A stretch of DNA of 64,000 bases from JAMXLO01 sp963812075 (GCA_963812075.1 CAWETN010000011.1:62001-126000), one strand, 5' to 3'. Shown: positions 8,843-19,287, numbered from the stretch's first letter. A program made the numbers and translations. Notes: generated by a model not told the origin, from the sequence alone.

Positions 8843-10555
8843 GGGCTGGCTGCGCACCAGCCCTCCCGGCAGCGCGCCGGTCGCCACGCCGTTGCGATAG
8901 GTGATCTGCCCGGCCTTCACGGTCGCCGCGTAGCCCCGCGCCTTCTGCAGCAGACGCCGTCCGCCGGCCGGCAGATCGACCACCATTTCCGGGCGCTCCA
9001 GCGCCAGGTTGGCGAAGTCGATCACGTTGATGTCGGCCTTCATGCCGGGTGCGAGCACGCCGCGATCGGCGAGACCGGCGAAGCGCGCCGGCTCGCGCGT
9101 CTGGCGGCGCACCAGGTCGGGGATGTCCATGCGATCTTCGCCGCGGTCGCGTCCCCAGTAGCTGAACAGGAAGGTCGGGAACGACGCATCGGAGATGAAC
9201 GCGACATGCGCACCGCCGTCGGAGAGGCCCGGGATGACGTGCTGGCGGGCATACATCTCCTTCACCGGCTCCAGGTCGTAGTTCGCATAGTTGACGATGC
9301 AGGCGAAGATGAAGCCGCGGCCGTCATCCTCGGTCAGCATGTCGTAGGCCACCTCCTGCGGCGTGCGGCCCTCGCGCGCGGCGATCGCGGCCACCGAGTC
9401 CTCGCGCGCCGGCGTGTAGTTCAACGGATCGGTGAAGCGGAACATGCGCTCCCAGCCGATGCGGGTCAGCAGCGACCAGGTGTTGAACTCGGCCGGATCC
9501 TCGGTGGTGATCTTCGCCCGCACTTCCGGGTCGCGCATCGCGGCGACGCGCTGGGCAAGCGGCAGATGCGCGATGGAACGATACGTACGGGTGCCGGCGA
9601 ACGGCTGCTGGCTGCCGGACAGGCCAAGCAGCGCGCCGATCGGTCGCGGCGGCGCGACGCAGCGGATCGGCAGGCCATCGGCGGCGGCCTGGGTGGACAG
9701 CGCCAGGAGGTCCCGCCACGCGGTGGTACGGTCGTGCCGCTGGTTCAGCGAGAACACCAGCGGCCGTCCGCACGCCTGCATGACCCGCCGTACCATGGCG
9801 AACTCGGTCGCCGGGTCCGGCGTGTTCCAGTCGGAGGTCATCTCGATGAACCCCTTCCCGGCGTCCTTCAGCCCCATGGCGATGCCGGTGAGCTCGGCCT
9901 CCTGCGCGCGCAGCGTCGGCGTCGGGTCGCCGGCCAGCGTCTTGTGCGCGATGGTGCGCGAGGTCGAGAAGCCGAACGCGCCGGCGCGCACCGCATCGGC
10001 GGTGATCGCGCGCATCTGGGCGATGTCGGCCTGGTTCGCGTCCTCCAGATTCAGCGCGCGGTCGCCCATGACGTAGACGCGCATCGGCGCATGCGGCAGC
10101 AGCGCGCAGAAGTCGATGTCGTGGCTGCGGCGTTCCAGCGCGGTGAGGTACTCGGAAAAGCTTTCCCAGCTCCAGTCGAGGCCTTCGTGCAGGCAGGGCC
10201 CGGGGATGTCCTCCACGCCTTCCATCAGCGCGATGACGGCATCCTGGGTGTTCTTGCGCACCGGTGCGAAGCCGACGCCGCAATTGCCCATCACCACGGT
10301 GGTCACGCCATGCCAGGAGGACGGAGCGAGCTGCGAATCCCACATCGCCTGGCCGTCGTAGTGCGTGTGGATGTCGACGAAGCCCGGCGTGACCGACAGG
10401 CCACCGGCGTCGATCTCTTCGCGGCCGCCGCCGGAGACCTTGCCGACCTCCGCGATCCGGCCGTCCCTGACCGCGACATCTCCCACGAACGGCGTGCCGC
10501 CGTTGCCGTCCATGATGCTGCCGCCGCGGATGACGATGTCGAATTCGCTGGGCAT
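8837..10555 (-). CDS. N-acyl-D-amino-acid deacylase-family amidohydrolase
   Basis: A 572-residue metal-dependent amidohydrolase of the D-aminoacylase type. Family members hydrolyse N-acyl-D-amino acids or related amides. The metal-binding motif is DIHTHYDGQ (His63 and His65), followed by TTVVMGNCGVGFAP, which is typical of this clade, and GLSDGGAHV with a candidate catalytic Asp. The C-terminal beta-domain includes VLAPGMKADINVID. ATG 10555 fits the family N-terminus; the longer ORF from 10612 only adds untypical residues. It is the last gene of a minus-strand run with two GMC oxidoreductases. Actual substrate unknown. Confidence 0.88.
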   Translation of the reverse strand: MPSEFDIVIRGGSIMDGNGGTPFVGDVAVRDGRIAEVGKVSGGGREEIDAGGLSVTPGFVDIHTHYDGQAMWDSQLAPSSWHGVTTVVMGNCGVGFAPVRKNTQDAVIALMEGVEDIPGPCLHEGLDWSWESFSEYLTALERRSHDIDFCALLPHAPMRVYVMGDRALNLEDANQADIAQMRAITADAVRAGAFGFSTSRTIAHKTLAGDPTPTLRAQEAELTGIAMGLKDAGKGFIEMTSDWNTPDPATEFAMVRRVMQACGRPLVFSLNQRHDRTTAWRDLLALSTQAAADGLPIRCVAPPRPIGALLGLSGSQQPFAGTRTYRSIAHLPLAQRVAAMRDPEVRAKITTEDPAEFNTWSLLTRIGWERMFRFTDPLNYTPAREDSVAAIAAREGRTPQEVAYDMLTEDDGRGFIFACIVNYANYDLEPVKEMYARQHVIPGLSDGGAHVAFISDASFPTFLFSYWGRDRGEDRMDIPDLVRRQTREPARFAGLADRGVLAPGMKADINVIDFANLALERPEMVVDLPAGGRRLLQKARGYAATVKAGQITYRNGVATGALPGGLVRSQPS

Positions 10556-10627
10556 TCCTTGGGTTCCTTCGTTGCTTGGCGCCAGTGTCATGCCGGACAG
10601 CGCCACGGGCAAGCCTGCGGGCGCCGC

Positions 10628-12236
10628 TCAGTCGAACAAGGTCGCCAGGCGCTGCTTCATGCTGTCGGCGACGTACAGTGCCAGCGCCTGGATGGTCGAG
10701 GTGGGATTCACGCCACCCGAGGTGACCCAGATACTGCCGTCGACGATGAACAGGTTCCTCACGTCGTGGCAGCGCCCCCAGGCATTGACGACGGAGCGCT
10801 CCGGATCGTTCCCCATCCGCGCGGTGCCCAGCAGGTGGCCTGGGCTGTTGAGCTGGGTACGCGACGTGTAGAGGTCCGTGGCACCGGCGGCGCTCAGAAT
10901 CTCCTCCGCCCGCGCGATGCCGTGTTCCATCATGCGCCGCGTGTTCTCACTGATGGCATAGTCGATGCGCGGCGCCGGAATGCCGTGACCGTCCTTCAGC
11001 ACAGGATCGAGCGTCACCCGGTTGTGCTCCTCCGGCAGGTCCTCGCAGGCGATACCGATCTGCAGGCGACGGTACAGCAGCCGGCGATAGACGCGATGAT
11101 GGTCCTTGCCCCATGGCAGACGGCCGGCGGCGGCGCTGGTGATCGCCTCGTTGACCACGCCGGTGCCGCGGGCGAATTGCAGCGTGTAGCCGCGCACGAA
11201 GTCGCGGCTGGGGTCGGTCTCGTAGAACTGCTTGCTCCACAGCACCGTCATCGGCGCACGGTCGCCGTCCATCTCTTCGTCCACGTAGCCGCGCACCTGC
11301 GGCCACGGGTGCAGCATCAGGTTCCTGCCGACCATTCCGCTGGAGTTGGCGAGGCCGTTGGGAAAGCGTGCCGACGCCGAGTTGAGCAGCAGGCGAGGTG
11401 TGCCGATGCCGTTGCAGGCCAGGATCACCACTTCGGCCGGCTGGAACCGTTCGATGCCATCGGCGTCGTAGTAGATGGCGCCGGCGGCCATGCCGTGTTC
11501 GTTGGTGGTGATCTCGCGCACCCGGCAGCGCGTGCGAAGCTCGACGCCGGCACGGATCGCCTGCGGCCAGTAGGTGATGTCGGTGCTCGCCTTCGCGCCC
11601 TGTGCGCAGCCCGGCGTGCAATGCCCAAGATTGATGCATGGCGCGCGCCCGTCGTATTCGGTGGTGGCGATCGCGGTGTCGGACGGCCACCAGTGCCAGC
11701 CCAGCTTGTTCATCGCGCGGGCGTAGCGCATGCCGGTCCGGCCGAGCGGCAAGGGCGGCATCGGTGGTTGGCGTGGCGGATAGGCGGGATCGCCGGCGAG
11801 GCCCGATACGCCCATCATGCGGTCGTTCCCGGCAAAGAACGGCTCCAGCGTCGCATAACCGATCGGCCAGTCCTCGGCGACGCCGTCGAGCGTGCGCACG
11901 CGGAAATCCGACGGGTGCATCCGCGGGAAGTGCGCGGTGTACAGGATCGTGCCGCCGCCGACGCCGTTGAAATTGGCGACCTTCATCGGCGAGTTGTCGT
12001 CGTTGATCGGGTAGTCGGTCTCGCCGCCCGCGATGGTTCGGACTGATGTGGAAATCGGCGAAGCGCCGCGCCTCCCAGTCACGGTCGTGGCTGGGGAAGT
12101 CGGTGGACTTCATCCAGTCACCCTGTTCCAGGCACAGGATCTTCATGCGGGTCTCGGCCAGGCTCCACGCCACCGCCGCGCCTGACGCCCCGGAGCCGAT
12201 GATCAGCACATCGACGATGTCGTTGCCCACTGTCAC
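10628..12236 (-). CDS. GMC-family FAD oxidoreductase, one frame break
   Basis: FAD-dependent glucose-methanol-choline oxidoreductase. The N-terminal dinucleotide-binding motif IIGSGASGAAVAW and the conserved LEQGDW are encoded from ATG 12236. The rest, including NFNGVGGGTILY, the CINLGHCTPGCAQGAK segment, the GHLLGTARMG signature and the C-terminal SGGVNPTSTIQALAL, is in another frame. One extra base in the CCC at 12027-12029 (+) explains the break; corrected length is 535 residues, normal for the gluconate-dehydrogenase-like group. Its start overlaps the upstream small gene by 4 bp (ATGA), so it is probably the catalytic subunit of a two-component dehydrogenase. Confidence 0.85.
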
Positions 12237-12688
12237 GGCGCGTCACGCCACATCTTCGCGCGCCCGCGCACGGCATCCAGCAGCGACCAGTCGCCCTGTT
12301 CGAGCGTATGTCCCTTTGGGAACGGCGGCCGCGGTTCCAGCCCGAGCGACCGCATCACCCGATCGTCGCGGTAGTAGCATTGCAGGATCACCCGCCCGAG
12401 CGTCGCCACCTCGGGCGCGTCGCTGGCGAGGAACGCGTCCGCCACCGTTTGCCGTCGTGCATCGTCCAAGGCGGTGAAGGCGCCGCCCGCCAGTGCGGCA
12501 AGCCGCGTCAGCGCGTCGCGCACGCTGGCGCGGTCGCGGCCAAGGGAGCGCAGGATGTCGTCGAAGATCGCCGCGTCGTCGGCGCCTGGCACCGCGAATT
12601 CTTCGCTCGCCGGAACCATGATGCCCGCGATCAGACGCAGATCGCGACGTTGCGCCTCGGACAGGTCTGTTTCAGTGTCGTTTCGCAT
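12233..12688 (-). CDS. Small partner of GMC oxidoreductase (gluconate 2-dehydrogenase subunit 3-like)
   Basis: A 151-residue, mostly helical protein with no membrane segment or Cys motif that I can see. It sits immediately upstream of, and overlaps by 4 bp, the GMC flavoprotein gene, as gluconate-dehydrogenase small subunits do. Family assignment rests on position, size and the N-terminal pattern LSEAQRRDLRLIAGIMVPAS. No Tat or Sec signal is visible, unlike many subunit-3 proteins, so export of the complex is uncertain. Confidence 0.55.
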   Translation of the reverse strand: MRNDTETDLSEAQRRDLRLIAGIMVPASEEFAVPGADDAAIFDDILRSLGRDRASVRDALTRLAALAGGAFTALDDARRQTVADAFLASDAPEVATLGRVILQCYYRDDRVMRSLGLEPRPPFPKGHTLEQGDWSLLDAVRGRAKMWRDAP

Positions 12689-12719
12689 GTCCCGGTTGTA
12701 CCGTGCGGGTGGTTCGTGT

Positions 12720-14320
12720 TCAATCGGCCTGCCGCAGCACCATGTCCGCCGCCTTTTCGCCGATCATGATCGACGGCGCATTGGTGTTGCCCGATGTGAG
12801 CGTCGGCATGATCGACGCATCGGCGATGCGCAATCCGGCAACCCCGTGCACGCGAAGCTGCGAGTTCGACGACCGCCATGGGATCGGCGCCCATCTTGCA
12901 GGTGCCTACCGGGTGGTACGTGGTCTCTGCCGCGCTGATCACCCAGTCCAGTATCTCATCGTCCGCGCTGCGTGAGGTGCCTGGCGCAAGCTCGCTCACC
13001 TGAAGATCCGCCAGTGCCGGCGCTGTCATAACGGCGCGTGCGATGCGGACCGCGCGCACGGTCACCTCCGCATCGACCGGCGACGACAGGAAGTTGAAGG
13101 CGATCGCCGGCGGGCGCTTTGCATCGGACGATGTGACGTGGATGCTGCCCTTGCTCTCCGGCCGCATCGGATGCGCGTAGCAGGTCATGCCGTGACTGGC
13201 GGGAGATCTTCGGACCTTTCGGCCCTGGCTCGGTCAACATGGGCACCCACCCCAGCATGACGTCGGGCGCATCGAGTCCCTCGCGCGAGCGCACGAAGGC
13301 ACGGATCGGCGCGCCGACGGCGCCCAGCATGCCGCTCCCGAACAACGCGTAGCGCAGCGCCTGTCGCACCATGCCGAAGCCGCGGCCCGTGTCGTTGTAG
13401 GTGATCCCCTTCGCTCCGACGGCCCACCGGGTCCGCGGCGCATAGTGATCGCGCAGATTCTCGCCGACGCCGGTTAGCGCATGGCGCACCTCGATACCCA
13501 GATTGCGCAGACGCTCGGGCTGGCCGATGCCCGACAGCTCCAGCAGCTGCGGCGAGTTGATGGTTCCGGCACTCACCACGACCTCGCGTGCCGCGCGCGC
13601 CTTTCGCTGATCGCCACGCACGGAATAGCGAATCCCCGTGCAGCGCTTGCCATCGAGGATCAGGCCTTCGGCCAGCGCATTCGTCTCGATGTGCAGATTC
13701 GAGCGGCTGCGGATCGGGTCCAGGTAGCAGCGTGCCGTGCTCATCCGGCGGCCGGATGCGATGGACGCCTGGCTCATCGCGATGCCGTCCTGCGCGACGC
13801 CGTTGTAATCTTCATTGTGCGGGATCCCGACTTCTCCGGCCGCCCGGATCAACGCCGCGAACAGCGGCAGACGCGGCGGCGGATTGGTCACGTGGATCGG
13901 TCCGTTGCGGCCGCGATAGGCATCGTCGCCTTCCTCATAGCGCTCCATGCGCTTGAAGAACGGCAGCACGTCATCGTAGCTCCAGCCGGTGTTGCCCATC
14001 TGCGCCCAGGTATCGAAGTCCTGTGCCTGGCCGCGTACGAACGCCATGCCGTTGATCGCACTGGAGCCGCCGAGCAGCTTGCCGCGCGGCACGGGAAGCC
14101 TCCGGCCATTGGTCTTGGCCTCAGGCTCCGAGGTGTAGAGCCAGTTCGCCGCCGGGTTCGTCAGCAGCCTGGCGTAGCCGATCGGAATGCGCGACCAGGG
14201 GTGGCTGGCAGGCCCGGCCTCCAGCAGCAGCACCTTGTTGCGTGCATCCGCCGACAGCCGGTTGGCGACGACCGCGCCGGCGGATCCCGCACCGACAACG
14301 ATGTAGTCGTAGGTCTGCAT
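12720..14320 (-). CDS. GMC-family oxidoreductase, choline dehydrogenase-like, two frame breaks
   Basis: Soluble FAD-dependent alcohol dehydrogenase/oxidase. From ATG 14320 it shows YDYIVVGAGSAGAVVANRL, LLLEAG, the GMC signature PRGKLLGGSSAINGM and the second signature AGTINSPQLLELSGIG. The C-terminus continues in a second frame (MTCYAHPMRPESKGSIHV, then TTYHPVGTCKMG) and finishes in a third (LRVHGVAGLRIADASIMP, then SGNTNAPSIMIGEKAADM). The breaks fit one extra base near 13192 and one in the TT at 12865-12866 (+); corrected length is 532 residues, which is normal. First gene of the minus-strand run, 31 bp before the small partner gene. Confidence 0.87.
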
Positions 14321-14426
14321 ATCGCTCCGCCCCAATGATCGCGCGACGGAACGGTCGCACAGCCGCCGCTTGTCAGGAAGCCGGTTCGGATGAACGATCC
14401 GGAGCAGGCGGGAAGGGGAGAAAGCC

Positions 14427-15580
14427 ATGAAGTACGATCTCATGCTGACCGGCGGCGAGGTGCTCGATCCCGCTGCCGGGCTGCGCGGAGTCATGGACAT
14501 CGGCATCGCCGGCGGCAAGATCGTCGCCGTGGCGCCCTCGCTGCCGGCGAACGAGGCACGGCGGACGATCAGCGCCAAGGGCAGGCTGGTGACGCCGGGG
14601 CTGGTGGACATGCACGCCCATGTCTTTGTCAACGCGCACGACATGGGCGGCCGTACCGACTGCTTCTGCCAGGCGCAGCGGCGTCACCACGTTGTGCGAC
14701 GCCGGCAGTGCCGGGTCCGCAACCTTCGCCGGCCTGCGCCATGTGCTGGATCATGAGGTGCGCACCCGCGTCGCGCGCTTCGGTCAATCTGTCGGCGATC
14801 GGCATTACGGGCACGTCGCGCGGCGGCGAGCTGTCGCATCTGCCCTACGCCGACCCCGAGGGCTGCGCCCGCACGATCATGGAAAATCCGGATCTGGCGT
14901 TCGGCGTGAAGCTGCGCTTCGGGCCGGGCCTGGTGTGGGAATACTCGGCCGAGCCGGTGAAGCTGGCGCGCAAGGCGGCCGACATGGCGGGCGGCGTGCC
15001 GATGATGATGCATATCACCGACTCGCCGATGCCGCTGCCCGACCTGCTCGCGCACATGAAGCCGGGCGACATCGTCACGCACTGCTATCATGGTCGCGCG
15101 CATGGCATCATGGGCCAGGAGAAGGAGTTCGTGCTGAAGGAGGTGATCGAGGCGCAGCGCCACGGCATCATCTTCGACTGCGCGCACGGCCGGAACCATT
15201 TCAACTTCCGCATGACGCAGAAGGCGCTGGATCAGGGTTTCATGACCGACACGATCTCGACCGACCTGACGATGACGACGGCGACGCAGGGGCCGGTGTG
15301 GGACCTGCCCACGACCATGACCAAGCTGCTGCATTTCGGCATGCCGCTGGACGAGGTGGTGCGGCGTGCGACTTCGGTGCCGGCGAAGATCATGGGTTAC
15401 GAGGGCACGGTGGGCACGCTGAAGCCGGGCGCCAACGCCGACGTCGCGGTGTTCGAATTGCGCGACGACAATTTCGAGCTACGCGACAGCGACGGCGACA
15501 CCATGATCGCGAAACGGCGGCTGCTCGCCCAGCTCACGCTGAAGGACGGGCGTGTTTGGTACGAACGGCCGGCAGAGTAG
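14427..15580 (+). CDS. Amidohydrolase/deacetylase-family metallohydrolase (EF_0837-like), two frame breaks
   Basis: Metal-dependent hydrolase of the amidohydrolase/deacetylase subgroup. The N-terminus (MKYDLMLTGGEVLDPAAG) and metal motif DMHAHVF are in the first frame. The segment SGVTTLCDAGSAG is in the second. The rest (NLSAIGITGTSRGGELSHL, MMMHITDSP, IVTHCYHG, FDCAHG, TISTDL) is in the third. Both breaks fit single inserted bases, at about 14665-14676 and 14772-14778; corrected length is 383 residues, normal for the family. Shine-Dalgarno GGAAGGGGAG precedes ATG 14427. It is divergent from the GMC gene; the shared region 14321-14426 must hold both promoters. Confidence 0.85.
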
Positions 15581-15698
15581 CGCCGCGCGTTTTCGTCAGG
15601 GGTGCGCTGCCGCGGCAGTGCAACCCCCGGGCAGGGCGAGTTTCGCTTCCCGTGGAAACGCTCTATCGATAACCGGACGACACAGGAGTATCTCCGGC

Positions 15699-16934
15699 AT
15701 GCCGCGTCTCCGCTTCGGCGCCTTTCTCGCCCCGCATCATCCGGTTGGCGAGCATCCCATGCTGCAGTTCCGCCGCGACCTGGACCTCGTGGAGCATCTG
15801 GACTCGCTGGGCTACGACGAGTTCTGGTGCGGCGAGCATCACTCGAGCGGCTGGGAGATGATCGCCTCGCCCGAGATGTTCCTCGCCGCGGCCGGCGAGC
15901 GCACCAGGCGCATCAGGCTGGCGACCGGCGTCGTCTCGCTGCCGTATCATCATCCGTTCAACGTCGCGCAGCGCATGGTGCAGCTCGACCACATGACGGG
16001 CGGCCGGGCGATCTTCGGGTCGGGACCTGGCGCGCTGGCATCCGACGCGCACACGCTCGGCGTCGATCCGATGGTATTGCGCGACCGCCAGGACGAGGCG
16101 ATCGGCGTCATCCGCCGGCTGTTCAACGGCGAGCGCGTCACCCACCGGTCCGAGTGGTTCACGCTGCAGGACGCCGCGCTGCAACTGCTGCCGCTGCAGG
16201 AGGAGATGGAATTCGCGGTCGCCTCGCAGATCAGTCCGTCCGGCATGACGCTCGCCGGCAAGCACGGCATCGGCATCATCTCGATCGGATCGCTGTCCGA
16301 GGAGGGCCTGAACGCGCTGCCGACGCAATGGGGCTTCGCCGAAGCCGCCGCGGCGAAGCATGGCAGGACGGTGGATCGGAAGAACTGGCGCGTGCTGCTG
16401 AGCTGGCACATCGCCGAGACGCGCGAGAAGGCGCGGGCGGAGGCGCGCGACGGCCTGATGCGGCATCACAACGAATACATCACCGGCACGCTGCAGCGCC
16501 CCGGCGCGCGGCCGTTCGCGTCGCCGGACGAGGCGGTGGACAAGACCGCGTTCTCGCAGGGTGCGGTGTCCACCATCGGCACGCCGGACGACCTGGTGGC
16601 ACGCATCAAGTCGGTGCTCGAGATGAGCGGCGGGTTCGGCACCGTGGTCGGCTTCGTGCATGACTGGGCCAACCCCGAGAACACCATGCGGAGCTGGGAC
16701 ATGGTGGCGCGCTACGTCGTGCCGGAGATCAATGGCTATCTGGCCGGGCTGCGCAAGTCGCAGGACTTCGTCACCAATAACCGCGCGGTCTTCGAGCGGT
16801 CGCGCGAGGCGATCATGGCGAAGATCAACGAGAACGAGGCGGCCGTCGCCGCGCTGGCCGTCACGAAGTCGCCGATGCTCGTTGCCTCGGCCAGCAACGT
16901 GCCCGACTTCACCCGGAAGCGGACGGGGACCTGA
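15699..16934 (+). CDS. LLM-class flavin-dependent oxidoreductase (luciferase-like monooxygenase)
   Basis: A 411-residue luciferase-like monooxygenase, a TIM-barrel enzyme that uses reduced FMN and O2. The N-terminus MPRLRFGAFLAPHHP, the YDEFWCGEHHSSGWE segment, LATGVVSLPYHHPFNVAQR and DHMTGGRAIFGSGPG match the family core, with a limonene-monooxygenase-like layout. ATG 15699 was chosen because the conserved N-terminus begins there and AGGAG lies about 11 bp upstream. It follows the deacetylase gene by 118 bp on the same strand. Substrate unknown. Confidence 0.9.
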   Translation: MPRLRFGAFLAPHHPVGEHPMLQFRRDLDLVEHLDSLGYDEFWCGEHHSSGWEMIASPEMFLAAAGERTRRIRLATGVVSLPYHHPFNVAQRMVQLDHMTGGRAIFGSGPGALASDAHTLGVDPMVLRDRQDEAIGVIRRLFNGERVTHRSEWFTLQDAALQLLPLQEEMEFAVASQISPSGMTLAGKHGIGIISIGSLSEEGLNALPTQWGFAEAAAAKHGRTVDRKNWRVLLSWHIAETREKARAEARDGLMRHHNEYITGTLQRPGARPFASPDEAVDKTAFSQGAVSTIGTPDDLVARIKSVLEMSGGFGTVVGFVHDWANPENTMRSWDMVARYVVPEINGYLAGLRKSQDFVTNNRAVFERSREAIMAKINENEAAVAALAVTKSPMLVASASNVPDFTRKRTGT

Positions 16935-16956
16935 TCGACCACGAGGCGGGCAGCTC

Positions 16957-17316
16957 TCAGCGGTCGCGGGTCAATCCGCGCGCCTGCAGTGCCGCCAGGT
17001 AGGCGGGCCAGCGGTGCGCCTGTTCGCGGCCCAGCTCGTGCAGGTACTCCCAGGAGTAGATGCCTGTGTCGTGGCCGTCGTCGAACAGCAGCCGCACGGC
17101 GTAATGGCCGACCGGCTCGATCGCGGTGATGGCAACATTCCGCTTCCCCGCCACGGTCTGCTTCTGGTGCGGTCCATGGCCCTGCACCTCGGCGCTCGGA
17201 CTCTCCACCCGAAGGTATTCCGCCGACAGCGAGGCATCGGCGCCGTCGTCGAACCTCACGCGCAGTGTGCGCCGCGCCCTGTCGAGCACGATCTCGGTGG
17301 CGACGACTGCCATCAT
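16957..17316 (-). CDS. DUF971 (gamma-butyrobetaine hydroxylase-like N-terminal domain) protein
   Basis: A 119-residue single-domain protein with the DUF971 pattern: RVRFDDGADASLSAEYLRVES, then IEPVGHYAVRLLFDDGHDTGIYSW and YLHELG. In proteobacteria such stand-alone proteins are linked to iron-sulfur or Mrp-type metabolism, but the function here is inferred only from family. Its start overlaps the Trm112 stop by 4 bp (ATGA), so the two are translationally coupled. Confidence 0.87.
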   Translation of the reverse strand: MMAVVATEIVLDRARRTLRVRFDDGADASLSAEYLRVESPSAEVQGHGPHQKQTVAGKRNVAITAIEPVGHYAVRLLFDDGHDTGIYSWEYLHELGREQAHRWPAYLAALQARGLTRDR

Positions 17317-17516
17317 TCCTGCAGCTTGCGCGCCTCTTCGGGCAGCATGATGGGTATCCCGTCGCGCACGGGATAGGCGAGACCCGCCTTGCGGCTGATC
17401 AGTTCGCCCGCGATGGGGTCATATTCCAGCGGTCCCTTGGTCAGCGGACAGACCAGAATCTCCAGCAACCGTGGGTCGATCGGCGCCTGACGGCCTGCAC
17501 TGGTCGGCTCGCTCAT
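17313..17516 (-). CDS. Trm112/UPF0434 family small protein
   Basis: A 67-residue protein with the Trm112-like core LLEILVCPLTKGPLEYD and AYPVRDGIPIMLPEEAR. Family members activate methyltransferases or act as small zinc-ribbon-like partners; this version keeps only one Cys of the ribbon, as is common in alphaproteobacteria. It lies between the LON-domain and DUF971 genes in a compact four-gene minus-strand run. Confidence 0.88.
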   Translation of the reverse strand: MSEPTSAGRQAPIDPRLLEILVCPLTKGPLEYDPIAGELISRKAGLAYPVRDGIPIMLPEEARKLQE

Positions 17517-17530
17517 CGTGCGTCACCCTT

Positions 17531-18196
17531 TCAGCTTACGCTGCGACCACCCGATGCATCCGGCGCCAGGGCACCCATGCTGAGCAGTGCCATCAGGATG
17601 GCGGCCCGCTCGCTGTCGGTCGGCGCCTCGAGCAAGGCCTGCTTTTCGGCCGGCTCGAACGGGCAGACCATCGCCAGCGTCAGCACAAGCAGATCGTCCG
17701 GCAGGCGCTTGATCGCATTCCAGTCGGCCTCGAACCCGCGCAGCGCGAAATAGCCACGCAGGGTCTCGAGCAGCGCCTCGCGGCTGACCTCGATCGGCGG
17801 CGGCGAAAGATCGAGGTCGGCCAGATACGGCGTGAAATCGCCGCGGACGCGGCGATAGCCGCGCTGCATGTCGATCTCGCCGGCCACCGCGAAACGGATC
17901 ACGCCGGTCAGGGTGATCAGGTAGTGACCCTCTTCGCTCTCGCTGAAGGAAGAAAGTCGCCCCAGGCACCCCACCCGGAACAGGCCCGGTCCATTGGCGG
18001 TGTCGGCGGTCGTCGGATCTGGTTGGATCATGCCGAACATACGCCCGCGGCCGAGTGCATCCTCGGTCATCGCCACGTAGCGCGGCTCGAAGATCCTGAG
18101 CGGCAGCTTGCCGCGTGGCAGCAGCATGGCGCCGGGCAGCGGGAACACGGCGAATTCGCCCGGCAGGTCATCCTTGGACGGATGAAAAGCGGCCAT
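17531..18196 (-). CDS. LON peptidase substrate-binding domain protein
   Basis: A 221-residue protein consisting of the Lon N-terminal (LAN) domain without ATPase or protease parts. Typical signatures are FPLPGAMLLPRGKLPLRIFEPRY, MIQPD, VGCLGRLSSFSESEEGHYLI and TLTGVIRF. The function of stand-alone LON-domain proteins is not settled; substrate or chaperone binding is assumed. The ATG immediately follows the thioredoxin-gene stop, so the two genes are probably cotranscribed. Confidence 0.9.
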   Translation of the reverse strand: MAAFHPSKDDLPGEFAVFPLPGAMLLPRGKLPLRIFEPRYVAMTEDALGRGRMFGMIQPDPTTADTANGPGLFRVGCLGRLSSFSESEEGHYLITLTGVIRFAVAGEIDMQRGYRRVRGDFTPYLADLDLSPPPIEVSREALLETLRGYFALRGFEADWNAIKRLPDDLLVLTLAMVCPFEPAEKQALLEAPTDSERAAILMALLSMGALAPDASGGRSVS

Positions 18197-19138
18197 CTAG
18201 CTGAACAGCACCGCGGACAACCTGCGCCGTGCGGCGCCGGTTGCCGGGTCTTCGGAGCCCCAGGCTTCGAAGAACTTCAGCAGCTGCAGGCGGGCCGCAT
18301 CCTCGTTCCAGGTGCGATTGCGCCGGATTATCTCCAGCAGCGCCTCCGCCGCCTGCTCGCGCTGGCCGCCGGCGTTCAGCGCGGTCGCCAGGTCGTAGCG
18401 CGCCTGCAGGTCCGCGGGATCGGCGACGAGACGGGCCTCGAGGCTCTGCAGCTGGCCCTGCGCCTTGCGCCCTTCCTCGGCCAGCAGCAATGCGCTGCGC
18501 GCGCCGGCGACCTCGGCGTGGTCGGCGATCTTGGCCGGCACCTGATCGAGTGCCTGGCGTGCCTGGTCCTCCTGCCCCAAAGCCATCAGGGCACGGATCA
18601 GACCGCCCCAGGCATCGCCGTTCTCCGGTTCCTGTTGGACCAGCTCGCTGAACAGCTCACCGGCCTGCTGAGCATCACCGGCCTCCAACGCCGCCTTCGC
18701 CTCGGCGAGCAGGTCGGCGCCGGGCATCGAGCCGCCGGAAACCTTGAGCAGGCCCTCGACGAAGCGCTTCACCTCGGATTCCGGCAGTGCGCCCTGGAAC
18801 AGGTCGGCGATCTGACCCTGCCAGAAGGCCGCGACCGTTGGCACCGACTGCATGGGAAGGCCCAGCTGCGCGAGTTGCTGCACCAGCGAACGGTTCTGGT
18901 CGATGTCGATCTTCACCAGCTTGACGCGACCACCGGCGGCGCGGACCACCTTCTCCAGGGTCGGCGTGAGCTGCTTGCAGGGACCGCACCACGTGGCCCA
19001 GAAATCGACCAGGACCGGGAGCGTGCGCGACGCTTCCACGACTTCCTTCATGAAGGTCTTCTGGTCGCCGTCGATGATCATGGCGGCGCCGTCGCTGGCG
19101 CCGGCCGATGGTTCGCGACCTATGATCAGCTCGTCCAT
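18197..19138 (-). CDS. Thioredoxin-fold co-chaperone (YbbN/CnoX-like)
   Basis: A 313-residue protein with an N-terminal thioredoxin domain (about 25-130) holding the active site WCGPCK and a conserved cis-Pro region QSVPTV. A C-terminal TPR-like helical part (about 140-313) follows. This is the architecture of CnoX/YbbN, a redox chaperone that binds unfolded proteins and passes them to GroEL or DnaK. It is the first gene of the minus-strand operon with the LON, Trm112 and DUF971 genes. Some CnoX proteins lack the second Cys, whereas both are present here. Confidence 0.9.
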   Translation of the reverse strand: MDELIIGREPSAGASDGAAMIIDGDQKTFMKEVVEASRTLPVLVDFWATWCGPCKQLTPTLEKVVRAAGGRVKLVKIDIDQNRSLVQQLAQLGLPMQSVPTVAAFWQGQIADLFQGALPESEVKRFVEGLLKVSGGSMPGADLLAEAKAALEAGDAQQAGELFSELVQQEPENGDAWGGLIRALMALGQEDQARQALDQVPAKIADHAEVAGARSALLLAEEGRKAQGQLQSLEARLVADPADLQARYDLATALNAGGQREQAAEALLEIIRRNRTWNEDAARLQLLKFFEAWGSEDPATGAARRRLSAVLFS

Positions 19139-19287
19139 GGTCCTCCGGCCTCTTTGACTTTAGCCGAGATAGATGTTGCGCGGCGCCGCCGACGGCAAGC
19201 CCGGCGGGGTCGGCGGACCATGCCGCGGCGCGGATCGGCTTGCAATCGGTGGGGAAGCCGCCTAGAAACCGCGCCCTGTCCGGGAGC

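Noticed and set aside
9206..12046. 946-residue plus-strand ORF
   Set aside because: Antisense shadow of the D-aminoacylase and GMC genes; no protein-like motifs.
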